Assembly: GCA_023150875.1 (NCBI GenBank)
Contig: JAKLKC010000016.1
Coordinates: 1-64,000 of the forward strand
Direction of reading: 5' to 3'
From: Myxococcota bacterium
GTDB taxonomy: Bacteria > Myxococcota_A > UBA796 > UBA9615 > JAKLKC01
Length of the DNA stretch: 64,000 nucleotides
Below, one piece after another: positions 19,377 through 26,897 of this stretch (position 1 is the stretch's first letter; the number at the start of each line of letters is the position of its first letter). A program made the translations under genes and the position numbers. The notes beneath the pieces are model-generated. The model worked only from the letters and a program-made list of their open reading frames with translations. It was not told the origin of the DNA and did no database searches.

Positions 19377-19412
19377 GAAGCAGATAAACATAAATGAAAA
19401 CATGTACTTGAA
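19377..19412. promoter_or_regulatory. AT-rich patch between tex and the sugar kinase
   Basis: This is the most AT-rich stretch of the window, with ATAAACATAAATGAAAACATG around 19384-19405. It lies in the 433-base divergent gap (19212-19644) and could hold promoters for either gene. On the minus strand a TTCAAG / TTTATC pair is loosely promoter-like. No operator symmetry was found. Confidence 0.35.
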
Positions 19413-19440
19413 CGCGCGCGTATCCGCGCTCATGTCCGTA

Positions 19441-19542
<102 letters not shown>

Positions 19543-19644
19543 TCGGCGCCCGTACCCGCGCCGGTGTCCGTGCCCGTGTCCGCGCCCAGCTCCCCCCTGA
19601 CGCATCGCGTGCCCCCCGGCCCGCCGGGTGGTACGCTCCCGCCC

Positions 19645-21204
19645 ATGTCCACCGACCCCCTCGTCCTCGCCCTGGATGCCGGATCCCAGAGCGTCCGCGC
19701 CCTCCTCTTCGACCCCCGCGGGAAGGTCGCCGCCCTGGGGCGGGCGGGCGTGCCGCCGCCGCTGCCTCCCGCGGCGCCCGGGGCAGTGGAGTTCGCGCCC
19801 GAGGACCACTTCAGGGCTCTGATCGCCGCCACCCGGGCCTGCATGGACGCCGCGGGGCCGGGCGCCCGGGAGAGGATCGTCGCCGCCGGGCTCACCACCC
19901 AGCGGCGCTGCTTTGTCGCCGCCGACGCCGAGGGGAGGCCGATCCGGCCGGCGATCCACTGGCTCGACCGGCGGCGGGCCAAGCCAGACGTGCCCTGGGG
20001 GGCCGCCCGGGCGGTGCTGAGGCTGCTGGGGGACGAGTCCCTGGTGCCCACCCTCCTGGGGATCAGCCAGGGGAACCTGCTGCGGGAGTGCGACCGGCCC
20101 TCGTGGGAGGAGGCGCGCTGGATGCTGACCCTGTCGGGCTGGCTGACGATGCGCCTGACGGGCGAGGTCGCCGACGCCGCCGGGTCCATCGCCGGGGTCT
20201 GGCCCTTCGACGCCAAGACCGGCAAGTGGATGGGGGCGTCCTGGCTCGCCGAGCTGTTGGGCTGCCCCCTGGACCGGCTCCCGGCGCTGCGGGAGGCGGG
20301 GCGGGAGCTGGGGCGGATCCGGGCCGACGTCGCCGCCGAGATGGGGCTGCCCGCCGGACTGCCCCTCTACGCCGTCGGAGGTGACAAGCAGGCGGAGCTG
20401 CTGGGCTCCGGGGCGACGCCGGACGCGCCCGGGGTGGCCGCCGTCTCCCTGGGGACCGGGTCCAGCCTCCTGGTGCCTTCGGAGAGGCCGCGGGCCTCGC
20501 TCCGGTTCAAGTGGCTGACCAACCCCGCCGCCCAGCCCGGCGTGTGGGCGCTGGAGTACATGGTCTTCCGCGGCTTCTGGACCGTGTCGTGGTTCCTGAA
20601 GGAACTGGGGGCCGCGGAGAGGGCCGAGGCGGAGCGGGAAGGGATCACCCCCGAGGAGGCGCTGGGTCGGGCCTGGGAGGGGCTGCCCCCGGGCGCCCAC
20701 GGGTTGCTGGCGTTGCCCCGGTGGGCGCCCGCCCCCGAGCACCTGGAGGAGAGGGGGGCCTTCCTGGGCTTCACCGAGGACCACGGGCGCGCCCACATGG
20801 CCCGGGCGGTGGTGGAGGGGATCGCCTTCGACCTCTACCGGGGGGCGGGGATCCTCCGCGGTGCCACCGGGACGCCGATCCGGGAGCTGCGGGCGACGGG
20901 GGGAGGGTCCCGCTCCGGGGAGGTGGTGCGGATCCTCGCCGACCTCTTCGACGCCCCCGTGGCCCTGCCGGACCAGCCGGAGATCTCCGCCCGGGGGGCG
21001 GCGGTGGTGGCGGCGGTGGCGGCGGGGATCCACCCGGATCCCGGCGCGGCGGCGAAGGCGATGTGCGCCCCGGCCCGCACCGTGGAGCCGGATCGAGGGA
21101 GAGGGGAGCGGTACCGGGAGATCTACGAGGGGGCGTGGCTCCCAGCGCTGCGGGCGCTCCGACCGGCGTCGAAGGGGATCGGGGAGGTCTTCGCGGAGCG
21201 GTGA
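19645..21204 (+). CDS. FGGY-family carbohydrate kinase
   Basis: The 519-residue protein has the FGGY/actin-fold signatures: an LVLALDAGSQSVRALLFD phosphate-1 loop, a Thr/Gln-rich TTQRRCFVAAD segment, a VSLGTGSSLLV phosphate-2 loop, and LRATGGGSRSGEVVRILADLFD in the C-terminal FGGY_C domain. Length fits xylulokinase, glycerol kinase and related sugar or polyol kinases; the substrate cannot be named. The ATG at 19645 lacks a strong Shine-Dalgarno. The open frame extends upstream through the hexanucleotide tract, but that part is not gene-like. Confidence 0.85.
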   Translation: MSTDPLVLALDAGSQSVRALLFDPRGKVAALGRAGVPPPLPPAAPGAVEFAPEDHFRALIAATRACMDAAGPGARERIVAAGLTTQRRCFVAADAEGRPIRPAIHWLDRRRAKPDVPWGAARAVLRLLGDESLVPTLLGISQGNLLRECDRPSWEEARWMLTLSGWLTMRLTGEVADAAGSIAGVWPFDAKTGKWMGASWLAELLGCPLDRLPALREAGRELGRIRADVAAEMGLPAGLPLYAVGGDKQAELLGSGATPDAPGVAAVSLGTGSSLLVPSERPRASLRFKWLTNPAAQPGVWALEYMVFRGFWTVSWFLKELGAAERAEAEREGITPEEALGRAWEGLPPGAHGLLALPRWAPAPEHLEERGAFLGFTEDHGRAHMARAVVEGIAFDLYRGAGILRGATGTPIRELRATGGGSRSGEVVRILADLFDAPVALPDQPEISARGAAVVAAVAAGIHPDPGAAAKAMCAPARTVEPDRGRGERYREIYEGAWLPALRALRPASKGIGEVFAER

Positions 21205-21229
21205 GCGGGGGCGCCCGGCCCGCGGCGGT

Positions 21230-21880
21230 TCACCCCGCCATGCGGAGCAGGGCCTCCACGGTCTTGCCGATCCCTTCCGCCACCTCCTTGATCCCCGGGC
21301 CGAGCATGTAGGCCGGGGTGGTGACCACCCGGCGCTCCTCGTCCACCACGAACTCCCGGACGCCGCACTCCACGTGCTCGCAGCCCATGGCGCGGATGTC
21401 GTCGGCCGTGCGGGGGTCGGCGCCGATGGTGAGGCGGGAGCCCGGGAGCAGGCGCGCCGCCAGGGCCGGGGCGATGCACAGGAAGGCGATGGGCTTCCGG
21501 GCCTGGTGCGCCTCCCTGACGATCCGCTCCACCTCGGGGTGGACGGCGTGGTCGGCGCCCCGCTCGGCGTAGTTGCACAGGTTCTTGGCGACGCCGAAGC
21601 CGCCGGGGAAGATCAGCGCGTCCACCTCGTCGGCCCGGAGGGTGGCGAGGTCCCGGATCCGCCCCCGGGCGATCCGCGCGGACTCCACCAGCACGTTCCG
21701 GCGCTCCCCCGGCACCGGCTGGCCGGTGACGTGGTCGACCACGTGCATCTGTTCGGCGTCGGGCGCGGCGATCACCGCCTCCGCCCCCGCCCGGTCCAGC
21801 TCCAGGAGGGTCAGGACCGACTCGTGGATCTCGGCGCCGTCGAACACGCCGCACCCGGAAAGGACCACTCCGACCTTCAT
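21230..21880 (-). CDS. elbB: ElbB-like protein (DJ-1/PfpI superfamily glyoxalase-like)
   Basis: The 216-residue protein matches ElbB: VGVVLSGCGVFDGAEIHESV at the start, VDALIFPGGFGVAKNLCNYA, and the nucleophile-elbow Cys in IAFLCIAPA. ElbB is a DJ-1-fold protein once linked to isoprenoid biosynthesis and reported to have glyoxalase-like activity. Length equals that of the E. coli protein. It is convergent with the sugar kinase gene, 25 bases away. Confidence 0.9.
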   Translation of the reverse strand: MKVGVVLSGCGVFDGAEIHESVLTLLELDRAGAEAVIAAPDAEQMHVVDHVTGQPVPGERRNVLVESARIARGRIRDLATLRADEVDALIFPGGFGVAKNLCNYAERGADHAVHPEVERIVREAHQARKPIAFLCIAPALAARLLPGSRLTIGADPRTADDIRAMGCEHVECGVREFVVDEERRVVTTPAYMLGPGIKEVAEGIGKTVEALLRMAG

Positions 21881-21969
21881 CTCTACCCCCGCCGCGCCGC
21901 GCCCCGGGGGGCGGGCGGCCCGTGGTTCGGTGGAACGCCGGGGATGGTAGGGGGCGCCCGGCGGCCCTG

Positions 21970-22704
21970 TCAAAGCTCCCCGCGTCCCGAGAGCCACGCC
22001 TCCACCCGGGCGATCCACGCATCCAGCGCGGCGGCGGCCCGGAGCCTCGCCCCCGGGCGGTCCTCCGGGGCGGCGGCGAGGTAGGCGAGGTGGTGGGGGA
22101 GGACGTCCCGGTGCCACGCGGAGGCCACGGCTTCCTGATCCGCGGCGGGCGGCGCCGCCACCCTCAGGGCCCGGACCTCGCCGAAGCTGACGTTGGGCTG
22201 GGCGACGCCGTTCCACAGGCGGGAGATCTGGCTCCACCCGAAGCGGGTCCGCAGGTACGCCCAGAGGAAATGGGGATCGAGGCCGGCGAGGCGCAGGCGG
22301 TCCACGAAGCACCCGACGTTGGCGGGCTCGTCGGTCTCCCACACCGCCATGCGGCCCCTGCCCAGACTCCCAACGCCGGAGCGGGGCAGCAGCAGGTCGC
22401 CCCGGCGCAGGCGGCTCCGGGGGGGATCGAACTCGCAGCCCGGGCGCACCCGGACGGCGTCCCGGAGGTCCAGGCCGGACTCGACGAAGGCCCGGCCCGT
22501 CACCACGGGCACCCCCCCATCCACCGCCTCGGGCGGACGCCCGGTGACGATGGGGCCGTAGGTGATGGACTCGATGCGATCCCCGAGGTCGACCACGGGG
22601 AAGCGGGGATCGAGGCCGGCGAGGGGCTGCGAGGAGCGGGGATCCCAGGAGGCCGGGTCCCAGCGGCGGCCGGCGAGTCCGGCGGCGGGCACCCTCGCGA
22701 TCAT
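21970..22704 (-). CDS. Type I restriction-modification specificity (HsdS-like) protein, single target-recognition domain
   Basis: The 244-residue protein looks like one HsdS target-recognition unit: a beta-rich N-terminal part (about 35-125), then a VWETDEPANVGCFVDRLRLAGLDPHFLWAYLRTRFGWSQISRLWNGVAQPNVSFGEV core (about 121-176), ending in a helical region with long amphipathic helices. The Q-P-N-V-S segment is typical of TRD ends. Full-length HsdS has two such halves, so this one would act as a dimer or is a half-size variant. The ATG overlaps the methylase stop (ATGA). No restriction subunit gene is adjacent. Confidence 0.7.
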   Translation of the reverse strand: MIARVPAAGLAGRRWDPASWDPRSSQPLAGLDPRFPVVDLGDRIESITYGPIVTGRPPEAVDGGVPVVTGRAFVESGLDLRDAVRVRPGCEFDPPRSRLRRGDLLLPRSGVGSLGRGRMAVWETDEPANVGCFVDRLRLAGLDPHFLWAYLRTRFGWSQISRLWNGVAQPNVSFGEVRALRVAAPPAADQEAVASAWHRDVLPHHLAYLAAAPEDRPGARLRAAAALDAWIARVEAWLSGRGEL

Positions 22705-23645
22705 CGCTCCTCCCCCCGGCCCGCCAGGGCGGCCAGGACCTCGTCCAGGTACTCCTCCATCCCCTGGCCCCGCTCCGGGGACGCCATCCACACGTCCGGG
22801 GGATCCCCCAGCCCCGGGCCGCGGCGCCTCGCCAGCAGCAGGGCGGTGCGCGCCGAGGCGCCCACTCCGTGGAAGGCGGTGCCCGGGAGGGCAATGACGG
22901 CGAAGGGATCGAGGGCTTCCCGCATCGCGTCGCGCCACCTCCCCGCCTCGGCGTTGGCCAGCAGCCCGTCGGGCAGGACGCAGGCGAGCCAGCCCCCGGG
23001 ACGCAGGAGGGCGGCGAACCGCTCCAGGAAGAGTACCTCGATGGGGAAGCGAAGCAGCCGCCTCAGGGTGGCCCGCTCGGCGGGGGAGGGGAGGGAGGAG
23101 GCGAACAGGTCGACCTGCGCCACACCCGACGCTCCGGGGTTCGCCTCGCCGCTGGCCTTCCACACCGAGTATCGGTCCAGGATGGCCCGAGCCAGGGCCC
23201 TGGCCCGGGCCGAGCTGGCGGGATCGGGGGACGGCTCCCCCCTCGCGAGGGGCCCGAGGATCGCCAGCCCGTCGCCCCCGTAGGGAGGGTTCCCGACGAC
23301 GGCGTCGAAGGTGCCGGGGACGAGGCCGATCTCCGGGTGGTCCAGGAGGCCGTCCCCCACCGCCGTCCGCCACTCCGCGGGCCAGCCCGGTGCGACCCGG
23401 GGGTCCAGGTCGACGCCGACCGCCACGGCGTCTGGTCCGACGGCCCCCGCCGAGAACCCGGCCTTCAGGAACACGCCCTCACCCAGGGAGGGATCCGCGA
23501 TCCGCGCCCGGGCGGGAAGCTCCATTCCCAGGGCACCCAGCGCCCTCCAGGCGAAGGTCGCCACCGGCTCGGGCGTGAAGAACTGCCCGAGGCTCTTCCG
23601 GAGAGCCCGATCTCCTCCTGCCCGCGCCCGGCCCGAGGTTCGCAT
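22701..23645 (-). CDS. N6-adenine DNA methyltransferase (HsdM-like)
   Basis: The 314-residue protein has the type I/IIG methylase landmarks: GQFFTPEPVA near the N terminus, the SAM-binding IADPSLGEGVF motif, and the catalytic NPPY motif (VVGNPPYGGDG). It then has IEVLFLERFAALLRPGGWLACVLPDGLLAN as in N-6 DNA methylases. It methylates adenine in DNA, with specificity supplied by the HsdS-like protein overlapping its stop. It is shorter than typical HsdM, lacking the N-terminal helical domain. No nuclease gene is seen, so the pair may be an orphan methylation system. Confidence 0.8.
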   Translation of the reverse strand: MRTSGRARAGGDRALRKSLGQFFTPEPVATFAWRALGALGMELPARARIADPSLGEGVFLKAGFSAGAVGPDAVAVGVDLDPRVAPGWPAEWRTAVGDGLLDHPEIGLVPGTFDAVVGNPPYGGDGLAILGPLARGEPSPDPASSARARALARAILDRYSVWKASGEANPGASGVAQVDLFASSLPSPAERATLRRLLRFPIEVLFLERFAALLRPGGWLACVLPDGLLANAEAGRWRDAMREALDPFAVIALPGTAFHGVGASARTALLLARRRGPGLGDPPDVWMASPERGQGMEEYLDEVLAALAGRGEER

Positions 23646-23881
23646 GGCGGCAGCATAGTCGCAGTCCTGGCGGAGGGGTGGGCTCGTCAGGTAGGAAGGG
23701 GAGGGGGCCGAGGACGACGCGTGGGGGTGGCGATAGGACGGAGAGGATGGGAGAGGTTCCGTCCGGGGGAGGCGGGGGGCAAGGGGTCGCCCGGGCGGTG
23801 TGCCCGCCCTCCCCCCCGACCCCGCGCGCTGCCGGGACGTCGGCGCGTCTGCGTTGCCACCGCCGATGAGGACCGATCCCC

Positions 23882-23926
23882 TTGATCCCGCTCTCCCTCG
23901 ATGCTAACTTGGTCAAGTTGGTCAAG
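23882..23926 (+). promoter_or_regulatory. Promoter and tandem operator of the Phd-VapC module
   Basis: TTGATC (23882-23887), a 17-base spacer and an extended -10 TGC-TAACTT (23905-23910) form a good sigma70-like promoter, 30 bases before the antitoxin ATG. Two perfect tandem copies of TTGGTCAAG (23909-23917 and 23918-23926) overlap and follow the -10. They are a likely binding site for the antitoxin, which would autorepress the module. Confidence 0.6.
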
Positions 23927-23939
23927 CCTCGGAGATCCC

Positions 23940-24188
23940 ATGTCCTCGACGTTCAATCTCTACGAAGCCAAGTCTCACCTATCCGAGCTGGTCGACCGCG
24001 CGGCGTCGGGCGAAGAGATCGTCATCGCCAAGGCGGGCCGCCCCCTCGCGCGGCTGGTGCCGTACCGGGTTTCCGACCATCCTCGTAGGCCCGGGATCTG
24101 GGCGGGCAGAGTCTGGATCGCGGATGACTTCGATGATCCCCTCCCCGAGGACGCGCTCCGGGGCTTCGAGAAAAGGCAATCCGAGTGA
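23940..24188 (+). CDS. Phd/YefM-family antitoxin
   Basis: The 82-residue protein has the Phd signature FNLYEAKSHLSELVDRAASGEEIVIAKAGRPLARLVP (residues 5-41), a dimeric DNA-binding fold. It is followed by a toxin-binding tail rich in Asp and aromatic residues (FDDPLPEDALRGF). It should neutralise the PIN toxin encoded immediately downstream and autorepress through the tandem repeat at 23909-23926. The ATG at 23940 follows GGAG; the ATG at 23901 falls in the promoter. Confidence 0.9.
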   Translation: MSSTFNLYEAKSHLSELVDRAASGEEIVIAKAGRPLARLVPYRVSDHPRRPGIWAGRVWIADDFDDPLPEDALRGFEKRQSE

Positions 24189-24562
24189 GGCTGCTCCTCG
24201 ACACGCACGCGTTCCTCTGGTGGTGCGGGGACGACCCCCGGCTCGTCCCCGCGGCACGCGAGGCCATCCGACAGTCCGACGCCGACGTTTGGGTCAGCGC
24301 GGCCTCGGCCTGGGAGATCGCCATCAAGGCGGCGCTCGGCCGCCTCAGCCTCCCCGGAAGCGTGGCGGAAGCGGCGGAGGCGAGTGGATTCCGCCAGCTC
24401 CCGGTGAGCTTCGCACACGCGGAGCTCGTCGGCGAGCTCCCGCCCATCCACGCGGACCCATTCGATCGTCTGCTGATCGCCCAGGCCCAAGTGGAGGACC
24501 TGGTCCTCGTCACCCACGACGGGATGCTCCTGGACTACGGAATCCCCATCCTGCGCACCTGA
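24185..24562 (+). CDS. PIN-domain toxin (VapC-like)
   Basis: The 125-residue PIN protein has the acidic metal site residues expected of VapC ribonucleases: LLLDTHAF at the start, VSAASAWEIAIKAALGRL in the middle, ADPFDRLLIAQAQ, and the C-terminal VTHDGMLL. Its GTG start overlaps the antitoxin stop (GTGA), the usual arrangement for co-translated toxin-antitoxin pairs. Its likely activity is Mg-dependent cleavage of RNA such as tRNA, held in check by the Phd-type partner. The target is unknown. Confidence 0.9.
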   Translation: MRLLLDTHAFLWWCGDDPRLVPAAREAIRQSDADVWVSAASAWEIAIKAALGRLSLPGSVAEAAEASGFRQLPVSFAHAELVGELPPIHADPFDRLLIAQAQVEDLVLVTHDGMLLDYGIPILRT

Positions 24563-24626
24563 TCGGCCCCCGCCGGACCCTCCCGAGGTGCACTCGGCGA
24601 CCCGCCGCCCGGAGGAGGCCGGCCCC

Positions 24627-25020
24627 ATGGCCCGGAACACCGTGCACACGGCGATCGCCGCGGCGCTCTTCGCCCTGCCCGCCGCCGCCGGCACCGCCTC
24701 TCCCGCCGCGGCCGGTCGGCCGTCCTTCCTCGAGTTGGGCTGGACCTCGCTGCACGACGGGTCCGTGACCGTGGACCTGGGGGGTGCCCCCCTCCAGCTC
24801 GCCGGGCACGACGACCTCCTGGGAGGCCTTCCCGACGCGGCCGCCACCCGCACCGGCCTCGATCCCGCCCTCCCCACCCTCGGCCGCCTGGGAGGCCGAT
24901 CCCGATCCGGACGGCCGGACCACGCCACTCCGCCGGACCCTGGTCACCCTCCTCGCGCTGCCCGCCGTGGAGCGGGAGCCTGGCCCCCCCCCTCCACCGC
25001 CACGGGCCGGCGACCGGTGA
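24627..25020 (+). pseudogene. Frameshifted secreted-protein fragment
   Basis: A strong GGAGGAGG site precedes an ATG opening a signal peptide (to about TASPAAA) and a plausible globular start (RPSFLELGWTSLHDGSVTVDLGG). Around 24880-24890 the codon-like sequence jumps to the +1 frame, which continues WEADPDPDGRTTPLRRTLVTLLALP and stops at 25020. That stop lies inside the chimeric repeat at 25014-25110, so the 3' end was probably replaced. The uninterrupted frame stops at 25034 instead. Function is unknown; a sequencing error could explain the frameshift but not the truncation. Confidence 0.5.
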
Positions 25021-25110
25021 CGATGGGGCCGTAGGTGATGGACTCGACGCGATCCCCGAGGTCGACCACTAGGAAGGGGGGGGGCCGAGGACGACGCGTG
25101 GGGGTGGCGA
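25014..25110. repeat. Chimeric remnant of the methylase/HsdS locus
   Basis: 25014-25069 matches 22541-22596 (inside the HsdS-like gene) at 55 of 56 positions. 25070-25110 matches 23692-23733 (just upstream of the methylase gene) with one gap. The two pieces are in the same order and orientation as in the source locus but directly joined, so 1,095 bases containing the methylase are missing. On the minus strand it still encodes VVDLGDRVESITYGPIVTG. The match weakens but is visible for about 25 bases further left. Confidence 0.85.
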
Positions 25111-25178
25111 CGCGGCGGGAAGGCTTGAACGCAGATGTGAGCGGCGACCCGAAAAGCATGGCTCGTCCACGGGCACGG

Positions 25179-26231
25179 TCAGTCCCCAGGGCTGGAGGTC
25201 GTGCTCGTGTCGTCGCCCAGTGCCCGCGCCAGGCGCCCCAGCGGGAGCAGTCCTTCGTACCAGGTCGGCTCGTCCCGCAGCCACCGGCGAAGGGTCCGCT
25301 CATCGACGATGGGGGAGGCCGGGACCGCCAGGAAGTGGAGGCGGGAGGCGACCCCGGGCTCCATCGGCGGCAGCGCGTATCCTTGGGGCCCCTCTCCGCC
25401 CCCCGGTGCCGGTGGCCTCCGCTCGATCGGGACCAGCCCCGCCCGCCGGCGAACGGCGAGGTCGCACAGCGCCCGCTGCATGCCCCAGTCGTCCACGTCC
25501 AGGAACCCGGTCACCAGGACCGTGGAAAGGCCCCCGGTCTCCAGCAGGCGCCGGAGCGTCTCGACACCCTCCCGCCCGAGGTCGCACGTGGCGACGAGGG
25601 CGTCGGATGAGGGCGGAGCGTCGGGGTGCGCCCCGGATCCCATCCCGAGGGCGTGCCTCGCCAGTCCTTCGAGCGGGAACCCAGGGGGGCCCAGGAGGCA
25701 TACCGGGCGGAGGGGGAGGTGCCGGACGAGGTCCCTCTCCACGGCCCGGATGGCAGGGGTGAGGGGGAAGCCCCTCCCGCGCACGTCGTCCCCGAGGAAG
25801 CCGCCGTACCAAGCCGTGAGGTGCCGGAGGAGTTGCCCATCTTCTCTCACCCTCCCCACGGCGCCCTCGGCGACGCGGCGAGCCTCGCCGCGGACCTCCG
25901 CGAGCGCTTCGAGATGCACGATCCCCGGTACGACCCCGTCGGGGAGGCCCGCCAGAAGGCGCTCCTCCTCGCTCCGGAGCCGGGCCAGCGCCGCGCAGTC
26001 TCCCCCGAGGTCCCTCGCCCTCTCCGCGAAGCGCCGGCCCTCCCGGGACTCGCGGACCCCGAGCTTGAGGCACAGGGACGTCACCTGGCCGACGGTCCGC
26101 AGGCGCCGGGACACCGCCTGGGGTCGGAGGTCCACTTTGGTGTCCAGCCGGAGGTCGCGCCGCAGGTTGCTCGCCTGCGCCAGTCGCCGGAGCCGCGCGG
26201 ACACCTCGGCCGGCCCGGGAAGGGGCGTCAT
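25179..26231 (-). CDS. Unknown 350-aa partner of a nucleotidyltransferase
   Basis: No family was recognised. The N-terminal half (about 1-160) is helical and Arg/Leu-rich. The C-terminal half (about 175-300) has alternating strands and helices, with a PVCLLGPPGFPLEGLARHAL segment that looks like a Walker-A loop without its GKT, and a later VLVTGFLDVDDWGMQRALCDLA segment reminiscent of an AAA+ core. A degenerate AAA+ fold is therefore possible. The ATG overlaps the stop of the nucleotidyltransferase gene, so the two are co-translated and probably act together. No signal peptide or membrane helix is seen. Confidence 0.6.
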   Translation of the reverse strand: MTPLPGPAEVSARLRRLAQASNLRRDLRLDTKVDLRPQAVSRRLRTVGQVTSLCLKLGVRESREGRRFAERARDLGGDCAALARLRSEEERLLAGLPDGVVPGIVHLEALAEVRGEARRVAEGAVGRVREDGQLLRHLTAWYGGFLGDDVRGRGFPLTPAIRAVERDLVRHLPLRPVCLLGPPGFPLEGLARHALGMGSGAHPDAPPSSDALVATCDLGREGVETLRRLLETGGLSTVLVTGFLDVDDWGMQRALCDLAVRRRAGLVPIERRPPAPGGGEGPQGYALPPMEPGVASRLHFLAVPASPIVDERTLRRWLRDEPTWYEGLLPLGRLARALGDDTSTTSSPGD

Positions 26232-26677
26232 CGGTCCACGTCCACGAGCCGCTCGATGTCTCCGAGGTCCTGGGGCCGCCCGGCGGCCGCCTTCATCTGG
26301 AGGAGCGCGTCCCGGGACACCACCGTCACCGGACCGGCCAGGGTGGCGACCCTCAGGCGCGACTGCCAGGCGGACTCCAGGTTCGGGTTGAGGAGAAGGA
26401 GGTCCAAGGTCACCAGGTCCTCGCCCTCGATCCGGCTGACGCGGCGCAACTGAAGGCCATCCCGGAACGTCATGGGGAGCGCCTCGATGACGAACCCCCG
26501 GGGACGCGCAACCTCCAGGATGGCGTCCGCGTCCTCGGGCCTCACCAACAGGTCGATGTCGGTGGTGGCCCGGGGCGCGCCCCAGATGGCCACCGCAAAG
26601 GCCCCCACGACGGCGTAGTCGATCCCCGCCTCCTCCAGTGCCCCCAGGATCCCGCGGAACTCCACCTCGATGTCCAT
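26228..26677 (-). CDS. Nucleotidyltransferase (Pol-beta superfamily, MNT/AbiEii-like)
   Basis: The 149-residue protein has a G-A-x-A-x-A-x-W-G core with the D-I-D catalytic pair (TTDIDLLV) and a third acidic residue in VTLDLLLL, as in minimal nucleotidyltransferases and AbiEii-type toxins. It could transfer a nucleotide to protein or RNA. Such enzymes are often half of a toxin-antitoxin or phage-defence pair. The overlapping downstream gene of unknown function is the likely partner. The ATG at 26677 follows a GGGGG site; it is divergent from rlmB. Confidence 0.75.
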   Translation of the reverse strand: MDIEVEFRGILGALEEAGIDYAVVGAFAVAIWGAPRATTDIDLLVRPEDADAILEVARPRGFVIEALPMTFRDGLQLRRVSRIEGEDLVTLDLLLLNPNLESAWQSRLRVATLAGPVTVVSRDALLQMKAAAGRPQDLGDIERLVDVDR

Positions 26678-26897
26678 CGCTACCCCCGGGTGTCCCCCAG
26701 GACCGCCGCGGTGGGGCGCCGGATCCACCGGCCCGGCCCCCTCAGCCCGTGCTGGGCCATGGTAGGCATGCCGAGCTTGGGCTGCAAAGGGTCGCGCCGG
26801 CGTCCACCGGGCGGCCTGCCCGGATCCGCATGGTCGCGGCGGCCCCGCCGTGTTACAACGCCGCCGCCACGCGGGCCTCGCGCGGCAGGAGGTCCCC

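Noticed and set aside
25179-26231. A HEPN-type RxxxxH motif (RDLVRH) in the 350-aa protein, making an MNT-HEPN pair
   Set aside because: A single short motif in an otherwise unmatched protein is weak; the surrounding fold does not look like HEPN.
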